Positions 56,402-64,000 of a DNA stretch of 64,000 nt are shown piece by piece; positions within the stretch are counted from its first letter, which is position 1; each line of letters starts with the position of its first letter. The stretch spans positions 1-64,000 of the forward strand of contig DEAI01000006.1 of the NCBI GenBank assembly GCA_002346675.1, read 5' to 3'. This stretch comes from Fidelibacterota bacterium UBA2986. GTDB taxonomy: Bacteria > Fidelibacterota > Marinisomatia > Marinisomatales > AB-629-J13. The notes below the pieces were generated by a model that was given only the letters and a program-made list of their open reading frames with translations, was not told where the DNA came from and did no database searches. A program made the position numbers and the translations under genes.

Positions 56402-58186
56402 TTACTTCATCACCATCATTTTTTTGATGATGGTTTTATTATCAGTTTTTAGAGTATACAAATACATCCCCGATGGTACATTAGACGCATTAAAAATTGC
56501 TTCATGAACTCCGACATCCTGAATCCTATCTACCAATCGAGCAATTTCCTGACCCGATAAATTGTGCACCAGTAATTTCACACTGGTCTGCTGTGTAATC
56601 TCATATTGAATTGAGGTAACCGGGTTGAATGGGTTGGGATAATTCTGTAGAAGAGTCAACTCATCTGGAAAAGATGAAACTGACCGCTTTCTCAGCTGCA
56701 GGTTATCCCCTAAATTTTCAATATTGATAATCCCTGAACCATTCAGAATATATTCAGTACCGGTTTCTGAGTTTATCAAAACCCATACTTTGCTATCTTC
56801 GGTATTTTTTTTAATATCAAAAGAAATATTGACTTTTTCAGTATTCTTCATCAACTCAATCTTTCCGTAATCTTCTGCGTAAGTCATATTATCTGAAAAA
56901 CGAACATCAAAAGCGCCTACCGGTGGTTTTGGAGGGAGGCTGTAGCTGAGTCTCTCACTCTCCGGTACCTTTGTACCAAAGTAAAGAGGAATATTATTAA
57001 AGCGAATTACATTTGCATCTACTAATCTATTTAAAAAGAATTTTGTTCTGCCCTGATTCTCAGATGCAGCGATTGTGATCTCTCCATCATTATATGATCT
57101 TAACCAATATCCTTTTCCTGGCTCAATAATCTCTGCGATAGAGTATCCTACATCAAATGAATAGATTGTATTTGGTATGATCAAATTATCCGGATCTAAG
57201 ATAGAATTTGAATAGACCGATGTAGAAACTCCTGAAATCATATTCCAATCTTCAGCAATCGGAATGGTTATTTCTTCAATTTCAAAACCGGTCAGAGTTG
57301 AAAAACCACCTTCATCATCAAAGCGAATCCAGTAACCTGTTCCATTTTCTAAATTGGATTCTAAATTGTATCCATTGTCAAATGAATACAGTGTATTTTC
57401 AATTGCATCTGGGAAAATGTATTGATAACTCGTATTATCCATCGTCAAAGGCAAACCAACTGTAACCCAATCAGGCGAATACGCCAGCATCATGTCCATA
57501 GTGGGGTCCTGCCAGTCATTGGTGATTTCTCCCTGGTAAATCTCTTTACTACTCGAGGAATAGGATTGAATTAATACAATGGTATGTATATTATTCAAAT
57601 CCCAAGAAGGATCTAAATCAAAATGATGTGAGAACTGTCCTGTCTCTCCTTCTGCATATAGGTCAAAAGCAAAATGTTCATAACCTTCTACAGTAGCAAA
57701 ATAATTGTTATTATAAAAATAGGTTAGAAGAAAGACTATCTTATTATCGCTGGTTGTAATATCTCCTGTCATAGCAATATCTGCAACTAGATCTAACCCA
57801 CCATCATTTTGATTCAAATATGTAATAAAATCCATTTGGACTGGACTATCATCATTAATTAAATCATTATAAACATTCATATAATATGGGTACATATTGG
57901 TTCCACCACCGACCACATCCGTGTGACCATTAAATTCAACATGAGGAATTCCTCCGACGCCATACATTGAATTACGCTGGGAGTATCCGGGGCTGGTATG
58001 TCCGTCACCTTCCCAAATTAGGGGAATAACATTGGTATGATTTTCGTAAAGCTGTTTGAGCCCGGCCCGGGCATCAGGACAGTATCCTCACCAAGTTTGA
58101 GTGAAAACCTCACCAACAACTGAAATTTGAGTTCCAAAGATAAGTGAGTTTATGAACACACCCATGACAATCATTATTTTTTTCAT
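56402..58186 (-). CDS. Candidate secreted selenoprotein: thioredoxin-like UxxC domain with T9SS sorting domain
   Basis: 594 residues if the TGA at 58088-58090 is read as selenocysteine (residue 33). The ATG at 58186 has GGGAG 6 bases upstream and gives a signal peptide (MKKIMIVMGVFINSLIFG). EVFTQTW-U-GYCPDARAGLKQLY then follows, where related Omp28/thioredoxin-like proteins have WCGYC. The frame continues without a break through the cis-Pro loop VGGIPHVEF (Pro81). A stem-loop directly after the TGA fits a bacterial SECIS. Downstream are a beta domain, two GYWIR/GYWLR modules like those of the 2472-aa protein, and a T9SS sorting domain (NYPNPFNP, end IKKMMVMK). Without recoding only 32 residues would be made. 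Internal initiation at 57967 would lose both the signal peptide and the active site, so it is unlikely. The likely role is extracytoplasmic thiol-disulfide or peroxide chemistry. Alternatives are a nonsense mutation or a base error. Confidence 0.8.
58052..58090 (-). promoter_or_regulatory. Candidate bacterial SECIS element with in-frame UGA
   Basis: Numbering from the T of TGA (58090) as 1: CTGT (9-12) pairs with ACAG (36-39), TGA (15-17) pairs with TCA (32-34), T18 is bulged, and GCCCG (19-23) pairs with CGGGC (27-31). The apical loop is GGC. A bulged U near position 17-18 and apical G residues near 23-25 are the features SelB reads in the E. coli fdhF element. The stem forces the GC-rich codons GCC CGG GCC GGG CTC in an otherwise AT-rich gene. 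Confidence 0.75.
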
Positions 58187-58302
58187 TTTTCGCTCCCTTA
58201 ATTCAATATTTTTATAAAAATTTATACTAAAACACTTCATCTAAAACCTATCTCTTCAAAAGTTACTCTGGAAGGTACAAATATTCTAGGATATCTCCAA
58301 TT

Positions 58303-59622
58303 TTAATGTGATACCGGCAAAAGTGAATGCACCCGATTCGATTGATAAATTTTATTGGTCTGTACCGATTGGACCATTGACACAACATAGAAAAAAGGAT
58401 TATCGTTGGAATATCCTTCCGGTTTTAAGAGAGATATTCGTGATGTATACATCTCATCCTTAGTAAGTGAACTGAATTCAGCACTTGAATTTAGATCTCT
58501 CATGACCTGCATATGAATCAGCTCACCATTGAAAGCTGCATATTCTATACTATCCTCAACAACTACTGCCCAAATCTTCACCACATCATTGATTGTATTA
58601 AACGGTCGCACTTCCAAATCAACAATAATGCTGTCACCACTAGCTGATAGATCATAAGTGTGTCCTAAATACATGTCACTTTCCTGTGCAATTTCAGATA
58701 AAACGATGCTATTGGCATTATTTTCTACGGGACTCTGTCCATTCAAAATGTGAACACCGTTAATTAAAACGACAGGACAAAACAGAATATTGTACATTGT
58801 CCGTCTTAGCTCAACATCAGCCGGATTATAATCATACATAGGGTCGATTGGCAGCGGTGAGTTCCAGTGATATCGAATTATAGTTATATTTTGGTCATAA
58901 TCATACAAAATATCATCCAAAATATGGTTTACCGGTACACATGGACTGCAACCTACATTCGTAAACAATTCCAATAATACCGAGTTGGCATCTTCACAAT
59001 TATTTGATTGATCATCATCACAATATCCACAGCCATCAACTACAGCATTACCCCCCCAATTTCCTGAACAGTCCTGAACACAATCATTGCTGTAATCCTC
59101 ATCGCAAACATTACATTCATCTAAATATGCTCCCCCCCCACATTCACCATTACAGTCCTTTTCTGTACCATCCGGATAGCCTGGACATGCACAATCACTA
59201 TCTCCATTACAAACTCCACAGTTATCAATAAGTGCTGTCCCGTTACACCTTCCTAAACAATCCAACTCCCCCGGACATGCGATCACCGATAAATCAAAAT
59301 AAAGAACGGATTTAGAATAATCTGAGTTTACCTGAAATTTTAACAGTGAAGGTCCCTGCTCCTTACCATAAAATATAATATTGTTTTTACTTACGGAGAC
59401 AATATTTACCTTACTCGTATCAGAAATAGTTAATAGTTGTGGTGTCCCAATTACTTTATTCAGTTGACTCATTAATGAGTCCAAATTATAATATAAAGTG
59501 TCTTTATGAATTAAATTATTTGAAATCACAATTTCATCTACGGGAGGGTCCACTGCATTCGGAATTAAATCACATCCAAAATAAATAAGAAAAATACTGA
59601 CCAAGAAAAAATGATTTTTCAA
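58303..59622 (-). CDS. Cys-rich lipoprotein with Omp28/thioredoxin-like CSPC domain
   Basis: 439 aa. The lipoprotein signal is MKNHFFLVSIFLIYFGC (Cys17). A beta domain spans about 25-110. A ~95-residue Cys-rich stretch follows (DCLGRCNGTALIDNCGVC-type repeats, about 115-210), known from FCB surface proteins. The C-terminal half begins LLELFTNVGCSPCVPVN, a thioredoxin-like CxxC (Cys225/Cys228), followed by the Omp28-like body with FCPVVLINGVH. It has no T9SS tail. It overlaps the upstream barrel gene by 4 bases, so the two are co-transcribed. It is the Cys counterpart of the downstream UxxC protein and may be its redox partner (inference). Confidence 0.85.
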   Translation of the reverse strand: MKNHFFLVSIFLIYFGCDLIPNAVDPPVDEIVISNNLIHKDTLYYNLDSLMSQLNKVIGTPQLLTISDTSKVNIVSVSKNNIIFYGKEQGPSLLKFQVNSDYSKSVLYFDLSVIACPGELDCLGRCNGTALIDNCGVCNGDSDCACPGYPDGTEKDCNGECGGGAYLDECNVCDEDYSNDCVQDCSGNWGGNAVVDGCGYCDDDQSNNCEDANSVLLELFTNVGCSPCVPVNHILDDILYDYDQNITIIRYHWNSPLPIDPMYDYNPADVELRRTMYNILFCPVVLINGVHILNGQSPVENNANSIVLSEIAQESDMYLGHTYDLSASGDSIIVDLEVRPFNTINDVVKIWAVVVEDSIEYAAFNGELIHMQVMRDLNSSAEFSSLTKDEMYTSRISLLKPEGYSNDNPFFYVVSMVQSVQTNKIYQSNRVHSLLPVSH

Positions 59623-61250
59623 AATCTAACTTCCAACATTAATCGCATCCCGTCAAACGGACTGATATATCGACACACTCCTCCGGTGCATCTCACCCCG
59701 CCTTTTTCGGCTCCGTAATTTGTTCTGAGTGTTATAATAGAAGAGGGTTTATAGGAAATTTCTCCGCTTATCCAACGTGCATTTTCATCGAATGAAGGGT
59801 CAGATGTCTGATCTGTAACCAATGAGAATGATAATTTTTGTTTCCAATCGACTGATAAAATTACTTGCTGATTTTTATAATTTTTTCCACTCTTTGAAAC
59901 ATTTTGTGTGCCAAGTAAACCGCTGAATACATAGGAACCCATTTGTTTAGAGAAATAAAACGGAATAAAGGAAATATATTGTTCTTTTGAGATTCCATCT
60001 GTAGAATAATCAGTAAAAGCAGCGAAGGATCGATTTTGGAATGTTATATCAGAATATTCCAGTTCAATATACCACTCTTGAAAAGGAAAATATTCTATAT
60101 CCATTTTAGGCAAAAATTGAGTGTTTTTTAGTTCGCTGATTGATGTTCTACTGGCCTGAGAATAAATTCCGGTCAGCAAAAATGATTCACCTAAATTTTT
60201 TCGGTAATCTATATTAAACCCAACCTCATCTCCATAATCCACAACATGGGTCAAGTTTGCCAACAATCCAACCACATGTTGAGGAAGCGAGGTAGGTCCT
60301 AAATTAAATGGTAATGATTTTGAGGCAAGACGGTTAAAATTTATTTTATTATCAGACGACTCAATTCCATATTGATATAATTTATATTCGATCGTTAAAG
60401 TGGAATGATCAGGTAATGATCCAATCCATTGGGAATATAAAACAGTACCAGTTTGGTTAGATATGGATTCAACAGTTTTTAATACTGTACCATCAAATTC
60501 CTGCTTGACTAGAGGAAGGTCAAACCATTTCTTTAAAGCTCCGTATTCTATATTCCATTCCCAATTATCTGAAAAATACGTAAATGTAATCCCACTTCCA
60601 ATGATAGTTGCTTCCTGTTCATTAGTATCTACAATGGTCGATGAAAGAGTCTCTATATTCAGTGATTCCATTCGGACCGGAGACCTAAATTTGGATAAAG
60701 TAAAATAACCAGAACTATTCCAATCTTGATCTTCTGGAAAATAACTTAGTTGAGCCCCTCCAGCATCATAACTAGTCAAAATATCCGGTGTGCGGTCAGC
60801 TGATGGAGAATATGAAGTAAACTCATTCCTTCTGCCATAGAGAGATGTGATTTGAATCTCCTCACTCAGATCAAAATCTACTCGTAGACCAAATGGACGG
60901 TTATCAAAATCTAACGATTTATCCTCAAAGAAGTTAAAGGCCAGCCCGTTTCCAAAAACGGCTGTTAAGTGCCCTGAATAAAGAGCCCATGACTCTTGAA
61001 CCAAGTTAAAAGATAACGTACGAATTCCCGATAATTTAAGTCCATATTCCGGAGGTTTATTATAGACAAATTCCGAAGTAACATCCCAGTTATCCCCTTG
61101 AATATTTAAAGTTAAAAAATTTTCAGCATAGGTAAATTCATTTTCGGGTTGCATATTTTCACCATATCGGGAATAAATACTTCCTCTATATTCTTGTGCA
61201 AAAACACTGGTAAATATGCTAACTATAAAGATAGTTAAATATAAATTCAT
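59619..61250 (-). CDS. Outer-membrane beta-barrel protein, DUF6029-like
   Basis: 543 aa. The signal peptide is residues 1-18 (FIVSIFTSVFA). The remainder is a long series of amphipathic strands (FTYAENFLTLNIQGDNWDV, LALYSG-type, ISLYGRRNEF) ending MRLMLEVRF with a terminal Phe, as expected for a 16-strand or larger barrel. It resembles the DUF6029 family of Bacteroidetes from memory; that would need a profile search. The gene lies between a TlpA-like gene (17 bases upstream) and a CSPC lipoprotein (4-base overlap). This suggests it forms a channel or anchor for that redox pair. Confidence 0.75.
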   Translation of the reverse strand: MNLYLTIFIVSIFTSVFAQEYRGSIYSRYGENMQPENEFTYAENFLTLNIQGDNWDVTSEFVYNKPPEYGLKLSGIRTLSFNLVQESWALYSGHLTAVFGNGLAFNFFEDKSLDFDNRPFGLRVDFDLSEEIQITSLYGRRNEFTSYSPSADRTPDILTSYDAGGAQLSYFPEDQDWNSSGYFTLSKFRSPVRMESLNIETLSSTIVDTNEQEATIIGSGITFTYFSDNWEWNIEYGALKKWFDLPLVKQEFDGTVLKTVESISNQTGTVLYSQWIGSLPDHSTLTIEYKLYQYGIESSDNKINFNRLASKSLPFNLGPTSLPQHVVGLLANLTHVVDYGDEVGFNIDYRKNLGESFLLTGIYSQASRTSISELKNTQFLPKMDIEYFPFQEWYIELEYSDITFQNRSFAAFTDYSTDGISKEQYISFIPFYFSKQMGSYVFSGLLGTQNVSKSGKNYKNQQVILSVDWKQKLSFSLVTDQTSDPSFDENARWISGEISYKPSSIITLRTNYGAEKGGVRCTGGVCRYISPFDGMRLMLEVRF

Positions 61251-61267
61251 CTGAGAAGTGCTATTTT

Positions 61268-61813
61268 TTAATCTAACTTCGTAGAATCTGAGGCAGCTTT
61301 TTTAGTCCCATCCAATACATCTACAATCACCGCTTCCATTTCCTTTTCATCTCCAGGGATGTAACCGGAATGTTCCCATAATATTTTTCCATCTGGAGAA
61401 ACTAGTATAGAAAATGGAAGAGCTTCTGTATTAAATTTTTCAAAGAATCTTTGCTCTGTATCTAAGTATATCGCATAAGAAATCTTCTTTGATTTTAATG
61501 TAGTAGAAATTTTCTTTATAGTTTTAGAGTCATCGACTGAAATTCCAACAACCTGAAAATCATCATCTTTATATTTATGGTGCATGATTTCTAATTCTTT
61601 CATCTCCTTCAAACAAGGAACGCACCATGTAGCCCAAAAGCTCATCATAGTATATTTTTCATTTAAAATCTTTTTTGTGGATATCTTTCTACCTTTTAAT
61701 GATTTTATTTTTACATTAGGTAAATCTCGATACTCCTCTTTAATATCTACTCCTTCAGAGTATAATAATGATATGTGTGTGAAAATTAAAAATCCTATTA
61801 TTTTGTATTTCAT
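61268..61813 (-). CDS. TlpA/ResA-like periplasmic thioredoxin
   Basis: 181 aa. The signal peptide is about 1-19 (IIGFLIFTHISLLYSEG). The thioredoxin domain has SFWATWCVPCLKEMKEL with Cys64/Cys67, the central strand FQVVGISVDDS and the cis-Pro loop EALPFSILVSPDGKI. This is the standard AhpC/TSA-TlpA fold. It is the first gene of a four-gene minus-strand cluster that ends with the UxxC protein and would be the natural electron donor within it (inference). Confidence 0.92.
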   Translation of the reverse strand: MKYKIIGFLIFTHISLLYSEGVDIKEEYRDLPNVKIKSLKGRKISTKKILNEKYTMMSFWATWCVPCLKEMKELEIMHHKYKDDDFQVVGISVDDSKTIKKISTTLKSKKISYAIYLDTEQRFFEKFNTEALPFSILVSPDGKILWEHSGYIPGDEKEMEAVIVDVLDGTKKAASDSTKLD

Positions 61814-61841
61814 ATTTTAACCCAATTTTATATTAACTTAG

Positions 61842-61854
61842 TCTCGATACGAGA
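61842..61854. promoter_or_regulatory. Short inverted repeat upstream of the redox cluster
   Basis: TCTCG-ATA-CGAGA, 28 bases before the ATG of the TlpA-like gene. It could be an operator or a leader hairpin. The 61814-62009 gap is otherwise AT-rich and should hold the cluster promoter. Confidence 0.35.
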
Positions 61855-61956
61855 TTTATTACTTATATTCGACAATATAAACTAGAATTTTATTCCAATG
61901 CAAACATTTGCTCTAAATTCATTGGAAATAATAATAAGTTTTTATATATAACAAAC

Positions 61957-61980
61957 AAATGTAAGTTATTACTTACATTT
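61957..61980 (-). terminator. Inverted repeat after glnS, probable terminator
   Basis: A perfect 10-bp stem, AAATGTAAGT/ACTTACATTT, with a 4-base loop, 29 bases past the glnS stop. On the minus strand TTTGTTTGTTATAT follows. The stem is AT-rich, so it is a weak terminator; an operator role is possible. Confidence 0.5.
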
Positions 61981-62009
61981 ATAAATTATTTTCTTCTATC
62001 CTATCTAAG

Positions 62010-63695
62010 CTATCCAAAATTATTATCAACTTTCTTTTGTATTTTTTTCCAGGTGTCTCTTAGTGAAACCGTCCTATTAAAAATCAAATATTGTTCTGAA
62101 AAGTCTTCAGAGTCTAAACAAAAATAACCCTGTCTCTCAAATTGGATGGTTTCCCCTTTTTTAACGGTTTGAACTGCTGGCTCCACTCTGCTTCCCTTTA
62201 AAACACTTAAAGAATTCGGATTTATATTTTGTGTAAAATGCCCTCCCTCCTCCACTTTTGCTGGATTCTCAGTTGTAAATAATCTATCGTACAAACGAAC
62301 TTCCATTGGCAGTGAATTCTCTGCCGATACCCAATGAAGTGTCCCCTTCACTTTTCTACCATCCGGAGCGGAACCTCCCTTTGTTTCAGGGTCATATGTA
62401 CATCTTAATTCCACAATTTCTCCATTCTCATTTTTTATTATGTCTTTACAGGTGATAAAATATGCATATCGGAGTCGAACTTCTTTCCCCAGTGTCAATC
62501 GAAAAAACTTTTTGGGTGCATCTTCCATAAAATCTGATTTTTCTATAAATAATTCCCTGCTGAATGGGATCTTTCGTTTTCCAGCACTTGGATCTTCAGG
62601 ATTGTTAATTCCCTCCACCTCTTCCACTTTATCCTCTGGGAAATTCTCTATTACTATTTTAAGAGGATCTAATACTCCCATAAATCGTAACGCTCGTTTG
62701 TTCAAATCTTCCCTTACCGAGTGTTCAAGCAGAGCTATATCTGCTGTCATCTCCCGCTTCGCTACTCCCAGATTTTCTGCAAATTTTCGAATGGAGGCCG
62801 GTGAATAGCCCCGCCTTCTCATTCCTGATATAGTGGGCATTCTCGGATCATTCCATCCAGACACGTAGTTGCCCTCCACCAGCTCCAATAGCATTCGTTT
62901 GCTCATAACAGTAAAATTCAAATTCAATCGAGCAAATTCAATTTGCCGGGGATGATAGACATTTAACTGTTCTAAAAACCAGTCATAGAGTGGTCGATGA
63001 TCCTCAAATTCCAGCGTACAAAGTGAATGAGTAATTCCCTCGATGGAATCTTCCAGACCATGGGCCCAATCATACATAGGATAAATACACCATGCGTCCC
63101 CGGTTCTGTGATGAGATTCATGCAAGATCCTATAAAGAACCGGATCTCTCATATTCAGATTAGAGTTATTCATATCAATTTTTGCACGAAGTACTTTTGA
63201 ACCATTGGAAAACTCTCCTGCTTTCATTCGCCTGAATAAATCCAGATTCTCATCAGTGGGACGATTACGAAAAGGGCTTTCCCTACCTGATTTGGTCAAA
63301 GTACCCCGAAATTGATTGATTTCTTCTGCAGATAAGTCACAGATAAATGCTTTTCCGTTTTTCACCAGAGTCTCAGCATGAGTGTACATTTCATCAAAAT
63401 AGTCTGAGGCATACAGTATTTTATCTCCCCACTCAAAACCCAACCATCTCACATCTTCGATAATGGAACTTACATACTCTTCTTCTTCTTTGGATGGATT
63501 GGTATCATCAAACCTCAGATTGCACTGACCGTTGTATTTTTCTGCAAAACCAAAATTGATGCAGATGGATTTGGCATGGCCAATGTGAAGATATCCATTT
63601 GGTTCCGGTGGAAATCGTGTGATGATATTTTTATGTTTTCCTGAGGACAGATCATCTTCAATAATCTGCTGAATAAAATTTTTGGATTCAGTCAT
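62010..63695 (-). CDS. glnS: Glutaminyl-tRNA synthetase
   Basis: 561 aa from the ATG at 63695; a TTG two codons upstream is less likely. Class I synthetase charging tRNA-Gln. The HIGH motif is in PPEPNGYLHIGHAKS, the KMSKS equivalent is VMSKRML, and the two beta-barrel anticodon-binding domains fill the C-terminal half. It overlaps gltX by 8 bases. With GlnRS present, the GatCAB route is not strictly needed for tRNA-Gln. Confidence 0.96.
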   Translation of the reverse strand: MTESKNFIQQIIEDDLSSGKHKNIITRFPPEPNGYLHIGHAKSICINFGFAEKYNGQCNLRFDDTNPSKEEEEYVSSIIEDVRWLGFEWGDKILYASDYFDEMYTHAETLVKNGKAFICDLSAEEINQFRGTLTKSGRESPFRNRPTDENLDLFRRMKAGEFSNGSKVLRAKIDMNNSNLNMRDPVLYRILHESHHRTGDAWCIYPMYDWAHGLEDSIEGITHSLCTLEFEDHRPLYDWFLEQLNVYHPRQIEFARLNLNFTVMSKRMLLELVEGNYVSGWNDPRMPTISGMRRRGYSPASIRKFAENLGVAKREMTADIALLEHSVREDLNKRALRFMGVLDPLKIVIENFPEDKVEEVEGINNPEDPSAGKRKIPFSRELFIEKSDFMEDAPKKFFRLTLGKEVRLRYAYFITCKDIIKNENGEIVELRCTYDPETKGGSAPDGRKVKGTLHWVSAENSLPMEVRLYDRLFTTENPAKVEEGGHFTQNINPNSLSVLKGSRVEPAVQTVKKGETIQFERQGYFCLDSEDFSEQYLIFNRTVSLRDTWKKIQKKVDNNFG

Positions 63696-64000
63696 GATCA
63701 ATTGGCAGTATTTCTACCGCTTTCTCTAGTCTTCTAATACATACATCCTTCCCTAAAACTTCCATCATATGAAACAGTGATGGACCTGCACCGGCTCCAC
63801 TGACAGCCAACCGAACAGGATGAATAAATTTTGCAGGACTCAGCTCTTTTATATCGCTTAATTTTCTCAATTCAATTTCTATATTTTCTTGGGTCCAAGT
63901 TACTATATTTTTTAAGACTTCCATAAAATATATAATCAGTTCATTCACTTCATTAGTTTTCCACCGCTTTCTCATAGTTTTTGAATCATATTCTTGCGGA
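63688..64000 (-). CDS. gltX: Glutamyl-tRNA synthetase, C-terminal part (5' end outside window)
   Basis: The frame runs off the right edge; 103 residues are visible. Segments YDSKTMRKRW, FIHPVRLAVSGAGAGPSLFHMMEVLGKD and RLEKAVEIL are the anticodon-binding end of bacterial GltX. The catalytic domain is outside. An in-frame ATG at 63975 is internal, not the start. The stop overlaps glnS, so the two synthetase genes are co-transcribed. Confidence 0.88.
   Translation of the reverse strand, partial: PQEYDSKTMRKRWKTNEVNELIIYFMEVLKNIVTWTQENIEIELRKLSDIKELSPAKFIHPVRLAVSGAGAGPSLFHMMEVLGKDVCIRRLEKAVEILPIDHD

Noticed and set aside
57960..57967. Gene start at 57967 for the T9SS protein
   Set aside because: It would delete the signal peptide and thioredoxin active site. 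The frame upstream to 58186 is coding apart from the single TGA and has an RBS.

Overview
This 64 kb window comes from a bacterium of the FCB superphylum. The closest fit is a marine lineage such as Marinimicrobia (SAR406) or a relative; this is inferred from gene content, not from a marker search. The main evidence is a set of very large secreted proteins ending in the type IX secretion (T9SS) sorting signature (NPFNP near the C-terminus, final KKM-type tail). FISUMP-like and DUF6029-like envelope proteins support the same placement. Shine-Dalgarno sites are clear (GGAGG before several genes). Four of the five tRNA genes carry no encoded CCA, and this could not be confirmed for every one.

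Region 1 (1-27253, minus strand): four consecutive giant secreted proteins (over 1748, 1328, 3329 and 2472 aa). They are built from shuffled modules: DGxxxG beta modules, FN3, cadherin-like VNDAP repeats, starch-binding-like modules, DSYGDGWNG and GCTD Cys modules, and GWNxxS modules. Three end in a T9SS sorting domain; the fourth runs off the left edge. A hairpin terminator follows each complete gene. A recurring architecture is an FN3 domain split at the B-C loop, with whole module arrays inserted there.

Region 2 (27684-46112): housekeeping genes. A CBS/cysteine-synthase-type enzyme and a TlpA-like thioredoxin lie on the plus strand, convergent with a long minus-strand series. In transcription order that series is pgk-tpiA-secG-tRNA-Leu, TPR protein-HAD-acpS-nnr-vanZ-recN-murA-trkA-trkH-enoyl-CoA hydratase, then enolase-superfamily epimerase-methylmalonyl-CoA epimerase-uvrC. 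Many neighbours overlap by 1-8 bases.

Region 3 (46694-56298): a receiver/PEP-synthase-like fusion protein, glutamate dehydrogenase, tRNA-Met and tRNA-Arg, a TerC protein that appears to start at ATT, phenylalanine hydroxylase, a TetR gene broken by an in-frame TGA, a small beta-barrel protein, a FISUMP lipoprotein and tRNA-Glu/tRNA-Gln.

Region 4 (56402-61813, minus strand) holds the most interesting find. It is a four-gene cluster of a TlpA-like thioredoxin, an outer-membrane barrel, a Cys-rich Omp28/thioredoxin-like lipoprotein with CSPC, and a T9SS-secreted thioredoxin-like protein. In the last gene the first Cys of the WCxxC motif is replaced by an in-frame TGA (W-TGA-G-Y-C). A GC-rich stem-loop with a bulged U follows immediately, with bacterial-SECIS geometry. 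I read this as a secreted selenoprotein and the cluster as a cell-envelope/extracellular thiol-redox system. glnS and the 3' part of gltX close the window.
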